DNA of 64,000 nucleotides from Cellulomonas sp. URHD0024 (lineage in GTDB: Bacteria; Actinomycetota; Actinomycetes; Actinomycetales; Cellulomonadaceae), in assembly GCF_000426185.1 (NCBI RefSeq), contig NZ_AUEW01000008.1:1-64000 (forward strand). Reading direction: 5' to 3'. The notes beneath the pieces are model-generated. The model was not told the origin of the DNA, did no database searches, and was given only the letters and a program-made list of their open reading frames with translations. The position numbers were made by a program, and so were the translations under genes. Below, one piece after another: positions 18,515 through 26,069 of the stretch; position 1 is the stretch's first letter; every line of letters begins with the position of its first letter.

Positions 18515-18878
18515 TCCCGCCCGACCCTCCCTGGCCCCCACCCGGCCGCTCCGCCGGCCACCCCCCGGCCGCCCGCAGGGCCCGCTACACCGCTCGAGAA
18601 CAACGTCGTGCACGCCAAGACGCCCCAGAACGTCGTTCAGGTTGTTCTCGACGGCCGCGAGGCGCTGCTCGACGGCAGTCAGCCGACACCGGTCACGGCG
18701 GATCGGCGGCCCGGGTCGCCGAGGCAGGTGGTCGGGTCGACGTGGATCAGGAGGTTGTGGGACGAATCCACCCCGTTTCAGGGTTCCGGTGCGCCGGCAG
18801 CGGGTGTCTGATGGGTCGCAAACGGTTGGTGCCGGCGTGGTTGCCAGCCCGGAAGAACGCGACCACGGGGGCGCGCAC
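18515..18878. other. 364-bp intergenic region with palindrome
   Basis: Apart from the 56-nt palindrome described separately, this gap holds a C-rich stretch after the trehalase stop and no convincing gene. A short ORF from ATG 18811 (23 codons) ends in a GTGA overlap with the next gene's start and could be a leader, but it has no clear ribosome site. Confidence 0.5.
18595..18650. repeat. 56-nt palindromic element, family 1 copy 1
   Basis: Perfect 10-bp ends CGAGAACAAC (18595-18604) and GTTGTTCTCG (18641-18650) enclose a 36-nt interior. A second element with the same ends, the same total length and about two thirds identical interior lies at 21433-21488, so the two bracket the gene at 18879-21377. 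The element may be a REP-like repeat, a terminator for the trehalase gene, or a recombination site. Confidence 0.75.
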
Positions 18879-21377
18879 GTGAGGATCGTGTGGCGGCGGG
18901 GCGAGGGCACCGAGGGCCGGTCCCGGTTCGGCGCGCGCGTCCGGACGTCAGGTGCCTCCGCCGGTGGAGCAGGCGCACGGCGATGGGCCGGAGCCGGGAC
19001 TGCGGCCGTCGTCGCGCTCCCGCTGATCCTCGCGTCGGCGTTGGGTGACGGCAACGCGCAGCAGCTCGTCTCGACACTGTCCGGCTCGGCGTGGGTGGCC
19101 TCCCCGGCGATCGGCGTCGTGTCGCTCATCGACGGACCTTCGCGGGCGATCGTCGCCTCGGTCAATGTCCGGGCGACCACGTCCCTCCTCACCGTCGAGC
19201 AGGCCAAGTCGTCCGCGTACGTCATCGACAAGGCCGCCGGCACGGTCGCGCGGATCGACGGCGCGATCTGGGCCGCGTCGCAACCGATCCGACTCGGCGT
19301 GCCGGGCGGCGAGCTCTCTGTGCTCCAGGGCGGCGGTGATGTGTACGTCCTCGACTCCACCCGGCGCACCGTGAGCCTCGTCGACCCGTTGACGCTCCAG
19401 CGGCGTCGCCAGGCTCCCCTCGGAGCGGCGCCCGGTCCCGGCGAGGCCGTCGTCGACGACCGCGGACGTCTGTGGATCATCGATGCCGAGGCGGGTGGGC
19501 TGAGCCGCTTCGACGGGTCGCTCCACGTGGAGCGCGACGCGGTCGGGCACGGCGACAGGCTCGTGCTCGTCGACGGCCGTCCCGTGCTGGTGGATGCGGC
19601 TGAGGGGTCGATCGCCCCGGTGACCGACGCCGGAGGTGTCGGGCGGCCTTCATGCGTGCGCATCCGCGCCGAGGACAAGGTGCAGCTCGTCGGTTCATCG
19701 ACCGGCGGACTCGTCCTTGCCGCGATCTCGGCGACGGGCACGCTCGTGTGGGGCTCGGTCGGTCGCGACGACTGCGCGCACGTGGTCAGCCTGGTCGAGC
19801 CCGGCACGCCGATCGACTTCGGGCCCCCGGTCCAGAGCGGCGACTTCGCGATGGTCCCGAACCGCGCGACGGGCGAGACGATCGTCGTGAACCTGCGCAA
19901 CGAGACCGTCGCACGCCTCGCTCTGACGCCGCCGGGCAACAAGGTCGAGCTCATCGGCAGGGACCCGCTCGTCTACTACAACGATCCCGACGGCGACACC
20001 GCCGGTGTGCTCAGCTTCGAGAACGGGGTCTGGGTCGCCGGTGACCCCCTCCAGAAGTTCGACCCCGTGACCGAGGAGCCGACGGCCGTGGTGCCGCCGG
20101 ACACCGGCGTCGAACCCAGCCCGTCCGCCACGCCGGGCGGCGACACCACAGCGCCCCCGAAGGCCGAACCGCACCCCTCGAGGACCAACGCGCCACCGGC
20201 CAAGCCGGTGCCGGGCAGGCCCACCACGGCCGGCACCCCTCCGCCCGCCACCCCGCGGGGGCCCGCGGCTCCGGTCGTGGTGGGCCTCACTCCCGACGTC
20301 GAGCCCGTGCCGGCCGGCAGCACCTTGACGGTCAAGGCGGAGGTGCAGAACGCGCAGGGCGCGACGTGGACCTGGAGCGTGTCCGGCGCCACCGACTGGA
20401 CCGAGACAGACGGGCAGGTGCAGATCCAGGTGCCCTCCGACGCCACCGGCACCATCGACGTCGGCCTGGTCGTCCGGGGGCCGGGCGGCGCGGGCTCGGG
20501 GAACCGGACGGTCGCCGTGCAAGGACCGGCCACCGTCGGGGCGACGTGCCTCCCGGTCGATGCGGGACTGGGCCAGACCGTGACCTGCACCGGCTCGGTC
20601 GACGGTTCGACCGCCGCGACGTGGACGTGGACGACCAACGGCCCAGACGGGCAGCAGACCCAGGACCTGCCCGCCGGTCAGGCGCTGTCGTGGGTGCCCG
20701 GTGTGACGGCCGGACCGTACGACGTGACCCTGACCGTGGCCTCGGGGGCGGCGACGCCGGTCGAGGGCCAGGCCGTGGGCACGGTGGCAGACCTGTGCCG
20801 GATCGCCCCGGACAACCAGCCGATCGACGTGCGATCCAAGATCACGCGCGGGACCGTGTATCCGACGCTCACGGGGTGCTGGATCACGGCAGACGCGACG
20901 CCGGCCTACACGCTGCCTGCCTGGGTCACCGAGGAGTTCGCGAACGTCAACCTCTCCGGGGACGGTACTGGCTACGTGCTCGTCGACTTCCTCCGGGCTG
21001 GCGTGTCGCCGACCGACGGGCTCAACGCGAACGCCGTCACGCTGACACTGCCCAACGGAGATACCGCGGTCTACGACGCGCTGGGCAACCGACCGCCGCA
21101 GCTGCTCGACGCCTATCAGTGCGAGGTGCAGGGAACGAACGCGCGGTTCGTGCTCAAGGCCTGGGACGGGGACTTCCCGAGTCTGACCGTGACCCTGACC
21201 GTCGGGTCGTACACCGCGCCCATGCAGCCCTTCACCACCCCGGGCGGCACCCCCGGCTTCTACCAGGCGATCGTGCCGCTCACGGACGTACCCGCCTCTG
21301 CGACGGTCTGGGTGGGCAACGTGAGCGACCCGTACGACCCAGGGGGAGGGATCGGCGAGAGCGTGGGTCCGTGCTGA
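18879..21377 (+). CDS. Large exported beta-propeller / Ig-like repeat protein
   Basis: About 832 residues from a GTG at 18879. A basic N terminus is followed by one hydrophobic segment (AGTAAVVALPLILASALG, residues ~45-62) that would export or anchor it. Residues ~70-390 show repeats of the type GSAWVASPAIGVVSLIDG, VYVLDSTRRTVSLVDP and LWIIDAEAGGLSRFDG, consistent with a beta-propeller. A Pro/Thr-rich linker (PSPSATPGGDTTAPPKAEP) leads to two Ig/PKD-like beta domains with WTWSVSG and WTWTTNG, and a C-terminal part with several cysteines. Similar propeller-FN3 proteins in Micrococcales head a MoxR-DUF58-transglutaminase operon, but here the gene stands alone. Function unknown, probably cell-surface. 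Confidence 0.75.
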   Translation: MRIVWRRGEGTEGRSRFGARVRTSGASAGGAGARRWAGAGTAAVVALPLILASALGDGNAQQLVSTLSGSAWVASPAIGVVSLIDGPSRAIVASVNVRATTSLLTVEQAKSSAYVIDKAAGTVARIDGAIWAASQPIRLGVPGGELSVLQGGGDVYVLDSTRRTVSLVDPLTLQRRRQAPLGAAPGPGEAVVDDRGRLWIIDAEAGGLSRFDGSLHVERDAVGHGDRLVLVDGRPVLVDAAEGSIAPVTDAGGVGRPSCVRIRAEDKVQLVGSSTGGLVLAAISATGTLVWGSVGRDDCAHVVSLVEPGTPIDFGPPVQSGDFAMVPNRATGETIVVNLRNETVARLALTPPGNKVELIGRDPLVYYNDPDGDTAGVLSFENGVWVAGDPLQKFDPVTEEPTAVVPPDTGVEPSPSATPGGDTTAPPKAEPHPSRTNAPPAKPVPGRPTTAGTPPPATPRGPAAPVVVGLTPDVEPVPAGSTLTVKAEVQNAQGATWTWSVSGATDWTETDGQVQIQVPSDATGTIDVGLVVRGPGGAGSGNRTVAVQGPATVGATCLPVDAGLGQTVTCTGSVDGSTAATWTWTTNGPDGQQTQDLPAGQALSWVPGVTAGPYDVTLTVASGAATPVEGQAVGTVADLCRIAPDNQPIDVRSKITRGTVYPTLTGCWITADATPAYTLPAWVTEEFANVNLSGDGTGYVLVDFLRAGVSPTDGLNANAVTLTLPNGDTAVYDALGNRPPQLLDAYQCEVQGTNARFVLKAWDGDFPSLTVTLTVGSYTAPMQPFTTPGGTPGFYQAIVPLTDVPASATVWVGNVSDPYDPGGGIGESVGPC

Positions 21378-21432
21378 CGCGTGGGCGGCCGAGGACGTGC
21401 CATCGCCAGCACCTCGTCGTCGAGGTACCGCT

Positions 21433-21488
21433 CGAGAACAACCTGATGAACGCCCAGACCGTCCGCAGCGTCGCTCAGGTTGTTCTCG
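21433..21488. repeat. 56-nt palindromic element, family 1 copy 2
   Basis: Ends identical to the copy at 18595-18650. Here the stem extends to 14 perfect pairs (CTGA/TCAG continue the arms). It lies 55 bp after the propeller gene and five bases beyond the stop of the convergent oxidoreductase gene, so it is also placed to act as a bidirectional terminator. Confidence 0.75.
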
Positions 21489-21493
21489 GCGGC

Positions 21494-22516
21494 TCAGCCG
21501 TCGACGTCGATGAGCACCTTGCCGACGGATCCCGCCTCGACGGCGTCGTGCGCCCCGGCCGTGTCGGTCAGCGGGAACCGCGTGATCGGCAACCCGTGCT
21601 CGGCGCCGACCCGCAGCGCTCCGTCGGCCAGCGCGTGCGAGACGCCGCCGACGGCCGCCCGCTTCCGTTCGTCGGAGACGGTGTAGGTCAGGACGAACTG
21701 CACGGCGACGTTCCTCGCCATCAACGGCATGACCGGCAGAGTCACCTCGGCCAGGTCGGCGGTGGCGTACGCGGCGATCGTCCCGTTGGCGGCGACCGAG
21801 GCGACGACGGACGTGGCGTTGCGCGCGATGTCGACGTCGACGACGACGTCGACCCCGGTCGGCACGAGCGCGTGCACCGCGGACGCGACGTCCTCGGTGC
21901 GGTAGTCGACGACGTGGTGCGCGCCCGCTGCACGCGCCAGCTCGGCCTTCTCCGGGGAGCTGATCGTCGTGATCACCTGGGCACCCGCCCACACGGCGAG
22001 CTGGATCGCCGCGTGCCCGACGGCACCAGCACCCCCGGTGACCAGGACCCATCGACCGTCGAGCGCGCCCGGTGCGAGACGGGCCGGACCGGCAGCGGCA
22101 GCCGTGAGCGCCAGGTGGGCGGTGAGCGCGGGGATGCCGAGCGAGGCCCCCGCGTCGAAGCTCTCGTCGTCGGGCAGCGCGACCGCGTGCGTCGCCGGCA
22201 GTGTGACCAGCTCCTGGGCAGTGCCCTCGCTGGTCTGCCAGGCGACGTCCCAGAGCCAGACCCGGTCCCCCGGCCGCAGCCCGCTGACGCCCGCGCCGAC
22301 CGCGTCCACGACTCCGGCACCGTCCTGGTTGGGCACCTTGGCGACGTCGAGCGGGGCACCGTCCCCGCGACCCCGACGAGCCTTCCAGTCGGTCGGGTTC
22401 ACGCCCGAGACGACCACCCGCACGCGGACCTCGTCGGCGTCGGGCTCCCTCGGTGCACGCTCGACCACGGTCAGGACGGAGGACGGACCGGTGCGGTCGT
22501 AGACGACAGCCTTCAT
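21494..22516 (-). CDS. Medium-chain NADPH:quinone reductase-like oxidoreductase
   Basis: A 340-residue MDR-superfamily protein of the zinc-free quinone reductase/crotonyl reductase type. The N-terminal GroES-like domain contains VVSGVNPTDWKARRG and VPNQDGAGVVDAVG. The Rossmann motif is VLVTGGAGAVGHAAIQLAVWAGAQVITT near residue 155. Zinc-ligand cysteines of alcohol dehydrogenases are absent. It would reduce quinones or enones with NADPH. The next gene upstream starts only 45 bp away but has its own ribosome site. Confidence 0.88.
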   Translation of the reverse strand: MKAVVYDRTGPSSVLTVVERAPREPDADEVRVRVVVSGVNPTDWKARRGRGDGAPLDVAKVPNQDGAGVVDAVGAGVSGLRPGDRVWLWDVAWQTSEGTAQELVTLPATHAVALPDDESFDAGASLGIPALTAHLALTAAAAGPARLAPGALDGRWVLVTGGAGAVGHAAIQLAVWAGAQVITTISSPEKAELARAAGAHHVVDYRTEDVASAVHALVPTGVDVVVDVDIARNATSVVASVAANGTIAAYATADLAEVTLPVMPLMARNVAVQFVLTYTVSDERKRAAVGGVSHALADGALRVGAEHGLPITRFPLTDTAGAHDAVEAGSVGKVLIDVDG

Positions 22517-22560
22517 GAGTCCGAGCCTACGGACTCGTCACCGGCGCACGTCCCGGCCGG

Positions 22561-22938
22561 TCAGTCCTCGTCCGACACCGTGTAGGTCTTCTCGGGCCAG
22601 TAGGCCCACTCCTCGAACAGCTCCGCGCGGCCGTCCGGGGCGAACTTCAGCACCCACAGGTCGCGGTACTCCTGCGGCTTGTCGCCGGTGTACTGCACGA
22701 GCACCCGCACGACGGCGTTCGGACCGTCGGCGGCGATCACGGTGGCGGTCATCTCGAACGGCGTGGGGTCGGCCCAGAAGCCGGCGATGGCGTCGAGGCC
22801 CTCCAGCGGTTCTGGGTCGTACGGCGAGCGCAGGTACCGGGCATGCTCGGTGAACAGCCGGTCCAGCCCTGCGACGTCCTGGTTCCGCCACGCGCGCTCA
22901 TACCGCTCGACCCAGCCGGTGACGGCGTCCCTACCCAT
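22561..22938 (-). CDS. SnoaL-like / NTF2-fold protein
   Basis: A 125-residue NTF2-like protein. The pattern WVERYERAWRNQDVAGLDRLFTEHARYLRSPYDPEPLEGLDAIAGFWADP (opening WVERYERAWRNQD, then LFTEHARY, then GLDAIAGFW) is typical of SnoaL-like polyketide-cyclase or ketosteroid-isomerase-type folds. Many such proteins are small hydrolases, isomerases or merely binding proteins; the activity is not readable. The ATG at 22936-22938 has GGGAG a few bases upstream. It lies 32 bp after the cupin gene and is probably co-transcribed with it. Confidence 0.78.
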   Translation of the reverse strand: MGRDAVTGWVERYERAWRNQDVAGLDRLFTEHARYLRSPYDPEPLEGLDAIAGFWADPTPFEMTATVIAADGPNAVVRVLVQYTGDKPQEYRDLWVLKFAPDGRAELFEEWAYWPEKTYTVSDED

Positions 22939-22970
22939 GTGGATGCTCCCAACGTTCGTCGGTCTGGGCG

Positions 22971-23369
22971 TCAGGGGGCTGAGGTCCCGGAGCGGCCGTA
23001 GCGGTCGTCGAGCCGGACGATGTCCGTGCGCCAGCCGACATGCGCCGTCGACACCTCGGCGAACACCAGCTCCTCGACGGCGGTGATGCGATGCACGGCG
23101 CCGGCGGGCAGGTGCAGGGTGTCGCCCGAGCGCAGCCGAGCGGTCTCCAGGCACGACGTGTCGCCGCCGTAGTCGACGTCGGCCTCGCCGGAGATGACGC
23201 ACACGGTCTCCGTCTTCTCGGTGTGGAGCTGCAGGCTGAGCGACTCTCCCGCCCGGACGCGCAGGACCTTGCCGACGTAGACGCCGTCGACCTCGGCGAA
23301 CACCAGCTCGCTGCCCCAGGGCTTGGGCACCTCGCGCGCCGGGTAGACCCTCGGCTCGCCACCGGTCAT
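22971..23369 (-). CDS. Cupin, mannose-6-phosphate isomerase-like
   Basis: About 132 residues starting at MTGGEPRVYP; in-frame starts further upstream read low-complexity sequence. The single cupin barrel shows KPWGSELVFAEVDGVYVGK, then LSLQLHTEKTETVCVISGEA with the metal-binding His and Glu, and LHLPAGAVHRITA with the second motif. This form is the C-terminal domain type of mannose-1-phosphate guanylyltransferase/phosphomannose isomerase proteins, suggesting a sugar-phosphate ligand. The start codon lacks a close ribosome site; GGGAG lies about 19 bases upstream. Confidence 0.8.
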   Translation of the reverse strand: MTGGEPRVYPAREVPKPWGSELVFAEVDGVYVGKVLRVRAGESLSLQLHTEKTETVCVISGEADVDYGGDTSCLETARLRSGDTLHLPAGAVHRITAVEELVFAEVSTAHVGWRTDIVRLDDRYGRSGTSAP

Positions 23370-23440
23370 CGACGGATTCGTCCCGTCATCTCCCACCGTC
23401 GGATGGTAGCGCGCGCCACCCCGGGCCTCGAGGTACGGAT

Positions 23441-24019
23441 TCACCGCACCCGGGCACGCTCCGGCGCCTGCCGACGCACCGACAGCTCGACGCGGGAGGT
23501 GAGCTGCTCCGCGGGGAGCACCCGGGCGAGGTCTGCCAGCACGGCGTCGCACGACTGGATCACCGAGCCCAGGTCCGCGTCCGGGTAGACGGTGACTCGG
23601 AGCCGCACGACGAGCTGCTTGCGGTCGGTCAGCACCGAACCGCGGGCGGACAGCACGCGCGGATCGTCTTCCAGCACCTCGGCGGCCGTCTCGACCGCCG
23701 GGCCGGGCAGGACCGTGAGCACGCCGGGCACGTCACCCGGGGGCAGGCGCAAGGGTCCGACGCCGCGACGCGGCAGGTGGGACAGGAGCCACCACAGCCC
23801 GAGCCCCACGAGGAGGGCGCCGAGCAGGACGGCGACGGCGACGAAGCTCCCGTCGTCGGTCACCTCGCCGGAGTCGACGTGCACCGACGACGGCGCGGAC
23901 GGCCAGACGTCCTTCAGGAACCCGGCCTGCCAGCCGACCACGGCGAGGCCGAGCGCGACGAGCACCAGGCCGAGCAGCAGGACCACCACCCGGTCGACCG
24001 CGAGCACCCCTCGCCTCAT
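23441..24019 (-). CDS. AmaP-like membrane protein of the Asp23 operon
   Basis: A 192-residue protein with two hydrophobic helices (VVVLLLGLVLVALGLAVVGW at the N terminus, VAVAVLLGALLVGLGLWWLL near residue 75) and a soluble C-terminal domain of alternating strands and helices. This is the layout of the alkaline-shock membrane anchor AmaP, which holds Asp23 at the membrane in Staphylococcus (established there). It is the last gene of the operon and overlaps the preceding one by ATGA. The role is probably cell-envelope homeostasis. Confidence 0.75.
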   Translation of the reverse strand: MRRGVLAVDRVVVLLLGLVLVALGLAVVGWQAGFLKDVWPSAPSSVHVDSGEVTDDGSFVAVAVLLGALLVGLGLWWLLSHLPRRGVGPLRLPPGDVPGVLTVLPGPAVETAAEVLEDDPRVLSARGSVLTDRKQLVVRLRVTVYPDADLGSVIQSCDAVLADLARVLPAEQLTSRVELSVRRQAPERARVR

Positions 24020-24549
24020 CGCAGCCCCTCGACGTGGCGCGTCGTGACGTGCACGGTGACGGGCGTCGCGAGCCGTGAGAGCCGCTCCTGCAGTGCGGCA
24101 CGCACGTCGGCGTCGACGTCGTCGCCCTCCAGCGCAGTGACGCTCACCGACACGGACTTCCGCCGCGCCGTCGAGTGCGCCGACAGCACGTACGGGACGT
24201 CCGACGCCGCGCTGCTGGCCATGCGCGCGAGGTCAGCGATGCCGATGGTCACGCCCGGCACGTCGAGCGGCACCCGGGTCCGGACGCGGCGGGCGAGGGC
24301 CACGAACACCAGCCACAGGCCCAGCAGAGCGACGACGACGCCGACCGCGGTGGACGCCACGGAGGGCTCGAGGCCGTCGGCATCGTCGATGACCGGCAGG
24401 AGCCAGGTCTCCCCCTCGACCTGCCCACCGATGACGAGCGCGTCCCGGATCACGACGACCCCGAGGGCGACGACGAGGAGCGAGAGCACGACGCCGACCC
24501 AGCCGACCCTGCCGGCACGCGTGGCAGCCGGGGCGGGCGCGAAGCTCAT
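24016..24549 (-). CDS. DUF6286-type membrane protein
   Basis: A 177-residue protein with two hydrophobic segments (VGVVLSLLVVALGVVVIRDALVIGG and STAVGVVVALLGLWLVFVALA) followed by a soluble domain similar in outline to the neighbouring AmaP-like protein. Its start overlaps the Asp23-like gene upstream and its stop overlaps the AmaP-like gene, so the three are tightly coupled. Proteins of this type occur only beside Asp23/Gls24 genes in Actinobacteria and are thought to be membrane partners for them. Confidence 0.72.
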   Translation of the reverse strand: MSFAPAPAATRAGRVGWVGVVLSLLVVALGVVVIRDALVIGGQVEGETWLLPVIDDADGLEPSVASTAVGVVVALLGLWLVFVALARRVRTRVPLDVPGVTIGIADLARMASSAASDVPYVLSAHSTARRKSVSVSVTALEGDDVDADVRAALQERLSRLATPVTVHVTTRHVEGLR

Positions 24550-24917
24550 CGGACCCTCGGGGCGACAGCCTCGCGCGGCGGTCGCGCGACGTCACGGACG
24601 GTGACCGTCACCGCGTCGAGGTCCTGCGCGGCCTGCCGGACGAGCTCGCGGCCGACGGCCGTCTGCACCTCGCGAGCCACGGAGGCGGCCGACGACGGCC
24701 AGACGAGCGTGATCTCGAGCGAGACCCGCGCCCGCCGGCCGAGGCGGTGCCACTCGACCTTCGGGGAGGACGGTGCGACGCCCGGCACGCCGCGCGCGAC
24801 CTGGCCGGCGATCCGCTCGAGGGCGTGGTCGGTGATGGTCAGGGAGCCGGGCAGCGCCTCGGCAGGCAGCTCGACGACCTGCGTGTCCGCCAGGCCCGAC
24901 GAGGCGACCTCAGCCAC
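24546..24917 (-). CDS. Asp23/Gls24-family protein, paralogue 3
   Basis: A 123-residue soluble Asp23/Gls24 protein. The family core is present: LTITDHALERIAGQVARGVPGVA followed by VSLEITLVWPSSAASVAREVQTAVGREL, then a final strand VTVTVRDV. Three members of this family occur in the same operon, differing most at the N terminus. They probably form a membrane-associated scaffold through the AmaP/DUF6286 partners. The gene overlaps the small membrane-protein gene upstream by eight bases. Confidence 0.85.
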   Translation of the reverse strand: MAEVASSGLADTQVVELPAEALPGSLTITDHALERIAGQVARGVPGVAPSSPKVEWHRLGRRARVSLEITLVWPSSAASVAREVQTAVGRELVRQAAQDLDAVTVTVRDVARPPREAVAPRVR

Positions 24918-25089
24918 GGCGCCGCCCGACGACGACCCCGCTCAGGTCCAGGCGACCGTCGAGCACGAGCCCGACGACGACGCCGATCCCGCCCAGGACG
25001 ATGGCGAGCAGGAACATGGAGAACCCCCCGACGGCGGCGACGAGCGCGAGCAGGATGCCCGCGAACAGCCCGATGGCGACATTCGACAT
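24910..25089 (-). CDS. Small two-helix membrane protein (DUF2273-like)
   Basis: A 59-residue protein, almost wholly two membrane helices (VAIGLFAGILLALVAAVGGF and MFLLAIVLGGIGVVVGLVLDG). GAGGAG lies seven bases before its ATG. Small proteins of this form are regular members of Asp23/AmaP operons (DUF2273 type) and presumably contribute to the membrane complex. Confidence 0.78.
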   Translation of the reverse strand: MSNVAIGLFAGILLALVAAVGGFSMFLLAIVLGGIGVVVGLVLDGRLDLSGVVVGRRRG

Positions 25090-25108
25090 GGTCAGCTCCT
25101 CTTCTGGT

Positions 25109-25447
25109 TCATGGGACGTCGATGTCCTCGACGTGGACGTGCACGGGCATGGGGGCGATCGCGGACACGGCCCGCTGCACACGACCCGCCGTGGTCGGCA
25201 CGGGCTCGATCCCGGAGACGACGATGTGCACCTCCGTGCCGTCGTCGTCGATCCGCACCCCCGTCACGCGGTGCCCGGGAAGGTAGGTGCCGAAGCCGCC
25301 GAACCGGCCGCCGTCGAGCCGCGACACCCCGGGCACGGCGAGGACGACCGCCTCGACGACCTCGGCGAGGTTGGTCGGCTCGGGGCCGACCGAGAGGACC
25401 TCGTGCGCGCGGTCGGCCCCGAACGTCGTCGGCACCGGCTCGGTCAC
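25109..25447 (-). CDS. Asp23/Gls24-like protein, paralogue 2 (divergent)
   Basis: A 112-residue protein beginning ATG overlapping the previous stop by four bases. It has the same strand-helix order as the other two (LAEVVEAVVLAVPGVSRLDGG, then VTGVRIDDDGTEVHIVVSGIEPV, then VHVHVEDIDVP) but is the most divergent of the three. It is probably a subunit of the same envelope scaffold. The 19-bp gap to the small membrane-protein gene contains that gene's ribosome site. Confidence 0.72.
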   Translation of the reverse strand: MTEPVPTTFGADRAHEVLSVGPEPTNLAEVVEAVVLAVPGVSRLDGGRFGGFGTYLPGHRVTGVRIDDDGTEVHIVVSGIEPVPTTAGRVQRAVSAIAPMPVHVHVEDIDVP

Positions 25448-25899
25448 TGGACCCGGGCCTCCACCACCACGGGCGCCACGTCCTCGTCGGGAAGGTGGAC
25501 GTCGTTGACGACCACGTTGACCTCGACGACCTTGAGGCCGGTCATCCGCTCGACGGCACTGATCACGTTGCGCCGGATGCCGGTCGCCAGGTCCGCGATC
25601 GACACCCCGTACTCCGCGACGAGGTCCAGGTCGACCGCTGCCTCCGTCTCACCGACCTCCACGGACACCCCCTGCGCGTGGTTGGTCCGGGCGCCCGGGA
25701 TGCGCTCGCGGATGGCGCCGAGCGCGCGACCGCCCCCGCCGCCGAGCGCGTGCACGCCGGTGACCTCCTTGGCGGCGATGCCGGCGATCTTGCTCACCAC
25801 GGTGTCGGCGATCGTCGTGGTGCCCTCGGCGCTCACGAGCGCGCTCGGGCGGCGCGCTGCCGCGGCCTTGGTCGGGGCTGGGGTGGTCTCGCTCATCAT
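25444..25899 (-). CDS. Asp23/Gls24-family protein, paralogue 1 (operon head)
   Basis: About 151 residues from the first of two tandem ATGs; this is the canonical copy. The signature runs GTTTIADTVVSKIAGIAAKEVTGVHALGGG, then GVSVEVGETEAAVDLDLVAEYGVSIADLATGIRRNVISAVERMTGLKVVEVNVVVNDV (landmarks: IADTVVSKIAG, EAAVDLDLV, VVEVNVVVNDV). It heads the six-gene minus-strand operon; the 170-bp divergent gap to the next gene would hold its promoter. Asp23 homologues respond to envelope and alkaline stress in Firmicutes; the actinobacterial role is less clear. Confidence 0.88.
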   Translation of the reverse strand: MMSETTPAPTKAAAARRPSALVSAEGTTTIADTVVSKIAGIAAKEVTGVHALGGGGGRALGAIRERIPGARTNHAQGVSVEVGETEAAVDLDLVAEYGVSIADLATGIRRNVISAVERMTGLKVVEVNVVVNDVHLPDEDVAPVVVEARVQ

Positions 25900-26069
25900 G
25901 GCCTCACTCGGAGAAGCTCGGTACGACGGGGTCAGCACGACACGTCGAGCGGGGTGTTCCCGCCAAACTCACACTGGACCCCGAACGCCCGATGCGCACC
26001 CCGTGCGCAAAGCCCAACTCACCCCGCCGCCCACCGTGCGACCACGCCCGCGTGAGGGAGACTCTGCCT

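Noticed and set aside
18811..18882. 23-codon leader peptide overlapping the propeller gene start
   Set aside because: The GTGA overlap is suggestive, but no ribosome site or conservation evidence is available, so it is only mentioned.
16637..19954. Very long open frame on the minus strand (over 1100 codons)
   Set aside because: It lies antisense to the GH15 and propeller genes, has low-complexity Arg/Pro/Val-rich composition and no domain; it is a shadow caused by high GC at third positions.
18595..21488. Integron-type attC sites around a gene cassette
   Set aside because: The ends read GAACAAC and GTTGTTC, which do not fit the attC core RYYYAAC/GTTRRRY, and no integrase is seen.
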